Part shown: positions 5,645 through 10,719 of the stretch, in pieces
Layout: every line of letters starts with the position of its first letter
How positions within the stretch are numbered: the stretch's first letter is position 1
Assembly: GCA_949744025.1 (NCBI GenBank)
Contig: CATJWA010000180.1
Span: 1-10,719 of the forward strand
Source: an uncultured Eubacteriales bacterium
GTDB lineage: Bacteria > Bacillota > Clostridia > Oscillospirales > Oscillospiraceae
Direction: 5' to 3'
Length of the DNA stretch: 10,719 nt
Notes under the pieces: generated by a model
The model's database searches: none
What the model was told of the DNA's origin: nothing
The model's input: only the letters and a program-made list of their open reading frames with translations
Position numbers and translations under genes: made by a program

Positions 5645-8047
5645 ATGGACAAGGAGATTAAAATCGCCCTCGCGGGCAACCCGAACTGCGGAAAAACCAC
5701 GCTGTTCAACGCGCTGACTGGCTCGAACCAGTTTGTCGGAAACTGGCCGGGCGTCACGGTGGAGAAGAAGGAGGGCAGGCTTAAAAAACACGATACCGTG
5801 GTCATCATGGACCTGCCCGGCATCTATTCCCTCTCCCCCTACACGCTCGAGGAGGTAGTGGCGCGAAATTATCTGATAAACGAGCGTCCCGACGCGATAC
5901 TGAACATCATCGACGGCACGAACCTGGAGCGCAACCTCTATCTGACCACGCAGTTGACAGAGCTGGGCATACCGGTAGTCGTGGCCGTGAACATGATGGA
6001 CGTGGTGCGCAAAAACGGCGACAGCATAAATACCGCCGAGCTCTCCCGCGGGCTCGGCTGCCCCGTGCTGGAGATATCCGCGCTCAAAGGCACGGGCGTG
6101 ACGGAGGCCGCGGAGGCCGCCGCCGAGGCGGCGCGGGGCGCACGCACCGTGCCGATGCACACCTTCTCCGGCGCGGTGGAGCACGCCATAGCGCACATTG
6201 AGGAGGCGGCGCTGCACTCCCTGCCCTCCGAGCGCCAGCGCTGGTACGCCATAAAGCTTTTCGAGCGCGACGAAAAAGTGCTTGACGCCCTGAAAATAGA
6301 ACCGAGCCTGCTTGACCACATCGAGCAGGATATCCAGGCCGCGGAACGGGAGCTGGACGACGACGCCGAGAGCATCATCACCAACGAGCGCTACATATAT
6401 ATCGCCGGCATGCTCAAGAGCTGCTATAAGAAAAAATCCGCCGGCGCGGCCACGGCCTCGGACAAAATTGACCGCGTGGTGACAAACCGCTTTCTCGCGC
6501 TGCCAATCTTTGCGCTGGTGATGTTCATCGTCTACTATGTCTCGGTCACGACCGTAGGTACATGGGCCACCGACTGGACCAACGACGGACTGTTCGGCGA
6601 CGGCTGGCGCCTGTTCGGCATCGGCGCGTCTGAGTACGGCGAGGCCATGACGGGCTACGCCGCGGCCAACGTATGGACCGCCGAGCTCACTGCCGCGGTG
6701 CAAAGCACGGCTGACGCGGGCGTTATCGGCGCTTCCGACGTGCTCGGCGCCATTGAGGATGGGGACTACGGCGCCTTTGACGAGGCTTTCGGCACCTACG
6801 CCGACTCTCTTGAGGAGGCGGGCTTCGCGGTGGCCGGCATGGTCGAGTCCTCTCTTGAGAACGCCCCCGATGCCTCCGAGTACGGCGTGTGGGTGCCCGG
6901 CATTCCCGTGCTTGCCGAGAGCGGCTTGGACGCCATCGGCTGCGCGGACTGGCTCAGGAGCCTTATCGTGGACGGCATAATCGGCGGCGTCGGCGCGGTG
7001 CTGGGCTTCGTGCCGCAGATGCTGGTGCTGTTCATCTTTCTGGCGTTCCTCGAGGCTTGCGGCTACATGGCGCGCATAGCCTTCGTCATGGACCGCATTT
7101 TCCGAAGGTTCGGCCTGTCGGGCAAATCCTTCATCCCCGTGCTGATAGGCACCGGCTGCGGCGTGCCCGGCATCATGGCCTCGCGCACCATTGAAAACGA
7201 GCGCGACAGGCGCATGACCATCATGACCACCACCTTCATTCCCTGCGGGGCGAAGCTGCCGATAATCGCCCTCATCACCTCCGCGCTGTTTGACGGCGCG
7301 CCTTGGGTGGCCCCGAGCTGCTACTTCCTGGGCATGGCAGCCATCGTGGTTTCGGGCCTGATGCTGAAAAAGACAAAGCCCTTCGCCGGCGAGCCCGCCC
7401 CCTTCGTCATGGAGCTGCCCGCCTACCACTGGCCCACGGTGTCGAACGTCCTGCGCAGCATGTGGGAGCGCGGCTGGTCCTTCATCAAGAAGGCCGGTAC
7501 GATAATCCTGCTTGCTACCATCGTAATCTGGGCCGGCTCACGCTTCGGCGTGACGGACTCGGGCTTCGGCTTCGACGCGGACATGGAGCTTGAAAGCAGC
7601 GTCCTGGGCGCTGTCGGCGGCGCGATATGCTGGATTTTCTCACCCCTCGGCTTCGGTGAAATCAAGGCCGCCATCGCGACCATCATGGGTCTGGTCGCCA
7701 AGGAGGAGGTTGTCGGCGTGTTCGGCGTGCTCGACTTCGAGGGCATGAGCGCCCTTGCCGGCTACAGCTTCCTGACCTTCAACCTGCTGTGCGCCCCCTG
7801 TTTTGCCGCTATGGGCGCGATACGGCGCGAGATGAACAATCCGAAGTGGACCCTGTTCGCCATCGGCTACCAGTGCGCCTTTGCCTACGCCGCGGCGCTT
7901 ATCATCTATCAGCTCGGCCTGCTGTTCACCGGCGCGGTAAACGCCGTCGGGCTTATCTTCGCCCTGCTGCTCATCGCGCTTATCGTGTATATGCTCGCGC
8001 GGCCCTACAGACAGGCCGGACGTCTGACTGAGCCCGTGAGGGCATAA
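5645..8047 (+). CDS. feoB: Ferrous iron transporter FeoB
   Basis: Predicted 800-residue inner-membrane ferrous-iron transporter with an N-terminal G-protein domain. G motifs: GNPNCGKT (11-18), Thr38 in GNWPGVT, DLPG (56-59), NMMD (116-119) and SALKG (145-149), followed by the helical GDI-like region. The membrane part begins near residue 280 and holds the two family gate motifs GCGVPG (Cys505) and CGAKLPI (Cys534), plus LVAKEEVVGVFGVL and a C-terminal helix region. Residues about 310-413, between the first membrane helix and RSLIVDGIIGGVGAVLGF, form an acidic, Ala/Gly-rich segment that makes the protein longer than the roughly 700-770 residues of many FeoBs. ATG 5645 has AGGAG 9 nt upstream. 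Co-transcribed with both feoA genes and a small Cys-rich gene; probably induced when iron is low. Confidence 0.97.
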   Translation: MDKEIKIALAGNPNCGKTTLFNALTGSNQFVGNWPGVTVEKKEGRLKKHDTVVIMDLPGIYSLSPYTLEEVVARNYLINERPDAILNIIDGTNLERNLYLTTQLTELGIPVVVAVNMMDVVRKNGDSINTAELSRGLGCPVLEISALKGTGVTEAAEAAAEAARGARTVPMHTFSGAVEHAIAHIEEAALHSLPSERQRWYAIKLFERDEKVLDALKIEPSLLDHIEQDIQAAERELDDDAESIITNERYIYIAGMLKSCYKKKSAGAATASDKIDRVVTNRFLALPIFALVMFIVYYVSVTTVGTWATDWTNDGLFGDGWRLFGIGASEYGEAMTGYAAANVWTAELTAAVQSTADAGVIGASDVLGAIEDGDYGAFDEAFGTYADSLEEAGFAVAGMVESSLENAPDASEYGVWVPGIPVLAESGLDAIGCADWLRSLIVDGIIGGVGAVLGFVPQMLVLFIFLAFLEACGYMARIAFVMDRIFRRFGLSGKSFIPVLIGTGCGVPGIMASRTIENERDRRMTIMTTTFIPCGAKLPIIALITSALFDGAPWVAPSCYFLGMAAIVVSGLMLKKTKPFAGEPAPFVMELPAYHWPTVSNVLRSMWERGWSFIKKAGTIILLATIVIWAGSRFGVTDSGFGFDADMELESSVLGAVGGAICWIFSPLGFGEIKAAIATIMGLVAKEEVVGVFGVLDFEGMSALAGYSFLTFNLLCAPCFAAMGAIRREMNNPKWTLFAIGYQCAFAYAAALIIYQLGLLFTGAVNAVGLIFALLLIALIVYMLARPYRQAGRLTEPVRA

Positions 8048-8068
8048 GCTGTAGGGGGAGGCGAGACG

Positions 8069-8239
8069 ATGCTCACATGGCTGACTGCCAACGCCGGTAC
8101 GATAATCGTGTCCGCGGCGGTGCTTGCAGTCGCGGCCCTGGCCGCGCGGAGCCTGTTAAGGGCCAAAAAGCAGGGCAAGTCCTCCTGCGGCTGCGGCTGC
8201 TCAAGCTGCGCCATGGGCGGACAGTGCCATAAAAAATAA
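8069..8239 (+). CDS. FeoB-associated Cys-rich membrane protein
   Basis: Predicted 56-residue protein encoded 21 nt after feoB, with the ribosome site GGGGGAGG (8054-8061) 7 nt before ATG 8069. It has one hydrophobic segment (about residues 10-26), a basic stop-transfer stretch (RSLLRAKKQGK) and a Cys-rich tail with Cys40, Cys42, Cys44, Cys47 and Cys53, arranged C-x-C-x-C-x2-C-x5-C, and a final His. This layout and position match the small FeoB-associated Cys-rich proteins of Clostridia. The positive-inside rule places the Cys tail in the cytosol, where it could bind iron leaving FeoB; that role is inference. It is easily missed because of its size. Confidence 0.88.
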   Translation: MLTWLTANAGTIIVSAAVLAVAALAARSLLRAKKQGKSSCGCGCSSCAMGGQCHKK

Positions 8240-8276
8240 CCGCGCGGGCTGCAAAGCGCCTGCTCGACAAAATGCA

Positions 8277-8305
8277 AAAGCCGCGGCCGATACAGCCGCG
8301 GCTTT
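8277..8305 (+). terminator. Terminator of feo operon
   Basis: AAAGCCGCGGC (8277-8287) pairs perfectly with GCCGCGGCTTT (8295-8305) across a 7-nt loop. The T-run is only three bases, so termination may be partial, but the place, 37 nt after the last gene, is right. Confidence 0.75.
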
Positions 8306-8356
8306 CGCCCATTTAAAAAACTATCCGAAATCTTAACCCCCGTTCCCTCCCTGACG

Positions 8357-8365
8357 TGGTATAAT
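8357..8365 (+). promoter_or_regulatory. Extended -10 promoter of ABC operon
   Basis: TGG-TATAAT is an extended -10 element with a perfect -10 hexamer. No good -35 lies 16-18 nt upstream (the region is C-rich), as is allowed for extended -10 promoters. The predicted start is near 8372, leaving a leader of about 80 nt. Confidence 0.55.
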
Positions 8366-8384
8366 AACCGCAGAGCGGTTATTA
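8362..8384. promoter_or_regulatory. Operator-like dyad over ABC promoter
   Basis: TAATAACCGC (8362-8371) and GCGGTTATTA (8375-8384) form a perfect inverted repeat with a 3-nt centre. It overlaps the -10 and the predicted start, where a repressor would act. As RNA it could only partly form a hairpin and has no direct T-run, so an operator is the better reading. No matching regulator is in the window. Confidence 0.55.
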
Positions 8385-8395
8385 CATTTAATTTT

Positions 8396-8419
8396 TGGCC
8401 GCGCATACGCGCATGGCCA
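8396..8419 (+). other. Leader stem-loop upstream of ABC ATPase gene
   Basis: TGGCC-GCGC (8396-8404) pairs with GCGC (8409-8412) and GGCCA (8415-8419), leaving an AT bulge and an ATAC loop. It lies in the predicted 5' leader, 22 nt before the ribosome site. It could affect mRNA stability or translation. No known riboswitch class is recognised. Confidence 0.4.
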
Positions 8420-8453
8420 TTGTACCTCAAAAAAAGACACAGGGAGAAAAGCT

Positions 8454-9425
8454 ATGAGCCTTATCGTATCCAATCTGAGGAAGAAATACGGCGACAGGGT
8501 TGTCGTCGATTCCCTCAGCTTTGAAATGCCCCGCCCGGGGGTCTACGCCCTTTTGGGCACCAACGGCGCGGGTAAAACCACATCCATACGTATGATACTT
8601 GGTATGCTCGCGCGCGACGGCGGCGAGGTGCTGTGGAACGGCCGTGAGCTGAGCGTGGGCGAGTGCAGCGTCGGCTATCTGGCCGAGGAGCGCGGCCTCT
8701 ACCCGAAGTACCCGCTCATGGACCAGCTCGTTTACTTTGCCGCCCTGCGCGGCGTGCCGAAGGCGGAGGCGAAGCGGAGAATAGAGCGCTGGGCCGCGCG
8801 CCTGGAGGTGGAGGAGTATCTCTACCCCGAAAAGGCCGCTGCGCAGGCCGCGTCCGGCGCGCGCCGCTCCCGCGTGAAAAAGCCGAAGCCGAAGCTGGCC
8901 GACCAGCTCTCCAAGGGCAACCAGCAGAAGATTCAGTTAATAACCGCGCTCATCTCCGACCCCGAGCTCATCATCCTTGACGAGCCTCTCTCGGGCCTCG
9001 ACCCCGTGAATACGGACCTGTTCAAAACAATAATCCGCGAGGAGATTGACGCGGGCAAGTATTTGATAATGTCCAGCCACCAGATGGCCACGGTGGAGGA
9101 GTTCTGCACCGACATAACCATCCTCGACCGCTCGAAAACCGTCTTGCAGGGCCACCTGAGCGAGATAAAGAAAAGCTACGGCCGCGTCAATCTCTATCTG
9201 AAAACCGAGCGCGAGGCGGACGAGCAGATTCACCAGTCGGGCGCCCGTGTGCTCACGCGCAAGGAGAACGAGTACCAGCTCAAGGTCACGGGCGGGGAGC
9301 AGGCCAACTTTCTGCTCGGCCTGCTCGCGCGCGCGGGCGTGCCGGTGATATGCTTTGACCTGCGCGAGCCCTCGCTGCACGAGATATTTGTGGAAAAGGT
9401 CGGTGAAGTCCATGACCCGTCTTAA
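8454..9425 (+). CDS. ABC transporter ATP-binding protein (NatA-like)
   Basis: Predicted 323-residue nucleotide-binding subunit of an ABC-2 type exporter. Motifs: Walker A GTNGAGKTT (35-43), the Q-loop region YLAEERGLYPK (from 75) with Glu where many ABC proteins have Gln, as in NatA/YhaQ-type ATPases, signature LSKGNQ (152-157), Walker B LIILDEP (172-178), D-loop SGLDP, and His209 in SSHQM. A basic Ala/Lys/Pro-rich stretch at about 123-147 interrupts the helical domain just before the signature; related proteins usually run straight from the EEY-type helix to LSKGNQ. The C-terminal 90 residues form an extra domain like that of NatA. GGGAG is 7 nt before ATG 8454. It overlaps the next gene by 14 nt, so the two are translationally linked. 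The cargo is unknown. Confidence 0.93.
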   Translation: MSLIVSNLRKKYGDRVVVDSLSFEMPRPGVYALLGTNGAGKTTSIRMILGMLARDGGEVLWNGRELSVGECSVGYLAEERGLYPKYPLMDQLVYFAALRGVPKAEAKRRIERWAARLEVEEYLYPEKAAAQAASGARRSRVKKPKPKLADQLSKGNQQKIQLITALISDPELIILDEPLSGLDPVNTDLFKTIIREEIDAGKYLIMSSHQMATVEEFCTDITILDRSKTVLQGHLSEIKKSYGRVNLYLKTEREADEQIHQSGARVLTRKENEYQLKVTGGEQANFLLGLLARAGVPVICFDLREPSLHEIFVEKVGEVHDPS

Positions 9426-10425
9426 GCAAAATCTCACGGGCTTAGGCCCCGTGCTGCACTTTTCCTTCACTCAGCTTGTCAGGGCGAAGGGCAACATCAT
9501 CACGCTGGCAATCTTCATGCTCGCGGCGCTTGTGAGCGTGCCGGCCGCCTCCCTGCTTTCCGGCCCCGCGTCGCCGCCCGAGCCTGACTATGAGTACGCC
9601 GAGCCGGCGCGGGAGAGCGGGGGCCTGAGCGTAAGCTACAGCGTCGTCAGCCAAAGCGAGCACCTCGGCGGAGGCGGCGAAAAGAGCTCCGGCGGCTACT
9701 TCGTGCAGCTTGCGCACTCAATTCTGGTGATGATGGTCAGCATCATGTCCGTCAGCTATATAACCGGCGCGGTGGCAGAGGAGAAAACCTCAAAGCTCAT
9801 TGAGCTGCTTATGGTCAGCGTAAAGCCCTTGGCGCTTATCGTGGGGAAAATACTGTCCGTGATGCTTTACATGCTCATGACCTTTGCCCTCATCGCGCTG
9901 TGCTTTGCGCTGTCGAATACAATCTCGTCGGTTTTCCTGCACAGCTCCCTCTCCCTTTTCGCGGGCGCGGACGGCGCGTCCCTGCTGGCCGGCGTCAACG
10001 CGGGCACGGTGCTTGCCGCGCTTGTGTCTCTGCTTCTGGGCTACCTCACCTTTGCCATAGCCGCGGGGCTGTTCGGCGCGGCCTGCTCGGCCGCGGAGGA
10101 CGTGCAGGGCGCGGCAGGCGGCTGCACGGTGCTTATAATGCTGGCCTATTTTGCCTCGGTTGTGGCCGGAGCCGTCGGCGGACCGGTGAGCACGGTGTGC
10201 TCGCTTGTGCCGGTGCTGAGCGTTTTCTGCGCGCCGGCTCAGTATGTCCTGGGCGAACTGAGCCTGCCCTTGCTGTGCCTTTCGTGGGTGATACAGGCCG
10301 CGTGCGTGGCCCTGCTGGCGTTGCTGTGCTCAAGAATTTACGCCGCACTGCTCATTTACCGCGGCAGCCGCGTCAGGCTGCGGCAGATGCTGCGTATGGC
10401 GCGCGGCGGAAAGGAGGCCGTGTGA
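9412..10425 (+). CDS. ABC-2 type transporter permease (NatB-like)
   Basis: Predicted 337-residue membrane subunit. A cytosolic N-terminus leads into a first membrane helix at about residues 29-49, then a short extracellular loop (about 50-98) that opens with an acidic Pro-rich part (PPEPDYEYAEP) and ends in a Gly/Ser-rich part. The remaining helices follow. After the second helix comes EEKTSKLIELLMVSVKPL (from 123), the coupling segment typical of NatB/YhaP permeases that contacts the ATPase. I chose ATG 9412, inside the end of the ATPase gene, since it begins the natural N-terminus MTRLKQNL; an earlier start at 9355 would add 19 residues unlike the family. The loop is shorter than in many ABC-2 exporters. 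The gene ends 1 nt before the next permease gene. Confidence 0.88.
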   Translation: MTRLKQNLTGLGPVLHFSFTQLVRAKGNIITLAIFMLAALVSVPAASLLSGPASPPEPDYEYAEPARESGGLSVSYSVVSQSEHLGGGGEKSSGGYFVQLAHSILVMMVSIMSVSYITGAVAEEKTSKLIELLMVSVKPLALIVGKILSVMLYMLMTFALIALCFALSNTISSVFLHSSLSLFAGADGASLLAGVNAGTVLAALVSLLLGYLTFAIAAGLFGAACSAAEDVQGAAGGCTVLIMLAYFASVVAGAVGGPVSTVCSLVPVLSVFCAPAQYVLGELSLPLLCLSWVIQAACVALLALLCSRIYAALLIYRGSRVRLRQMLRMARGGKEAV

Positions 10426-10426
10426 C

Positions 10427-10719
10427 ATGCGCCGTTTCAAAACCGTTTTTACCTTCACCCTCGGCCGCCAGCTCGCCTCCCGCGGCTGGAAGGCCACCTG
10501 CGCGGCGGTGTGCGCGCTGCTGCTTCTGCTGCCGGCGGTCATAATGCCCTGCGTGGAGTATTTCGGCGGCCGCGGAGAAGCCGAGATGTCAAGGCCGCTT
10601 TCGCCCTGCCGTGTCTATTACGTAGGCGGCGGGGAGGAGTTTGACACCGTGCTCGCCGCCTTCCCCGCCTCGGGCGCGGACGGCGCGGAGAACGTCAGCT
10701 TCCTGCCCTGCGAGAGCAC
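10427..10719 (+). CDS. Second ABC-2 type permease, 3' end outside window
   Basis: An open frame of 97 codons runs to the window end. It starts at ATG 10427, one nucleotide after the stop of the previous gene, with AAGGAGG (10411-10417) 9 nt upstream. The product begins MRRFKTVFTFTLGRQLASRG, a basic N-terminus like those of ABC-2 permeases. A membrane helix follows at about residues 23-40 (CAAVCALLLLLPAVIM), then the start of an extracellular region (VEYFGGRGEAE onward). It likely forms a heterodimer with the preceding permease, driven by the shared ATPase. The identity rests on context and the N-terminus only. Confidence 0.75.
   Translation, partial: MRRFKTVFTFTLGRQLASRGWKATCAAVCALLLLLPAVIMPCVEYFGGRGEAEMSRPLSPCRVYYVGGGEEFDTVLAAFPASGADGAENVSFLPCES

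Noticed and set aside
5504..7429. 641-codon open frame antisense to feoB and the end of feoA2
   Set aside because: Low-complexity product rich in His, Gly, Arg and Val, no motif, and it runs through the unmistakable FeoB G-protein motifs on the plus strand.
8005..8430. 141-codon open frame on the minus strand over the end of feoB and the following spacer
   Set aside because: It crosses the small Cys-rich gene, the terminator and the ABC promoter, and shows no domain or ribosome site.
9900..10544. 214-codon plus-strand frame over the permease genes
   Set aside because: Arg/Gly/Ala-rich shadow of two real membrane-protein genes with family motifs and ribosome sites.

Overview
The window looks like the chromosome of a strictly anaerobic, fairly GC-rich Clostridia-type bacterium (Firmicutes, perhaps Oscillospiraceae-like). 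This is inferred from the tandem FeoA/FeoA/FeoB cluster ending in a tiny Cys-rich membrane protein, a short DtxR/MntR-type regulator beside it, AGGAGG-type ribosome sites, a lipoprotein TRAP receptor and Cys-tolerant exported proteins. No taxonomic marker gene is present, so the assignment is tentative.

Region 1 (1-4420) is a solute-uptake module. A LysR-type regulator (68-952, minus) faces a TRAP transporter operon (1178-4346, plus) across an AT-rich spacer that holds a perfect LysR-type dyad. The operon encodes the large membrane subunit (DctM type), the lipoprotein solute receptor (DctP type) and the small membrane subunit (DctQ type), in the uncommon order M-P-Q, and ends at a strong intrinsic terminator. 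The receptor keeps the family arginine that binds a carboxylate, so an organic acid is the likely substrate; which one cannot be read from the sequence.

Region 2 (4428-8305) is a ferrous-iron uptake module. A 125-residue DtxR/MntR-family metalloregulator (minus) is divergent from feoA1-feoA2-feoB and a 56-residue Cys-rich membrane protein (8069-8239). The regulator's visible metal ligands mix the MntR and DtxR types. The shared intergenic region carries three 18-bp dyads of the form (A/T)GTTA-N8-TAAC(T/A), one of them with a single mismatch. Two of them cover the feo promoter, so they are good candidates for its operator. The same spacing occurs once more in the TRAP/LysR spacer.

Region 3 (8306-10719) is the start of an ABC-2 exporter operon: an extended -10 promoter overlapped by a perfect 10-bp-arm dyad, a leader hairpin, a NatA-like ATPase with a basic insertion, a NatB-like permease and a second permease cut by the window end. 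Its cargo is unknown.

I see no mobile element, CRISPR array, tRNA or rRNA. The most interesting signals are the repeated GTTA-N8-TAAC dyads, the mixed metal site of the regulator, the acidic ~100-residue insert in FeoB, and the initiation region of dctM, where a start-stop codon pair overlaps a TTG start.
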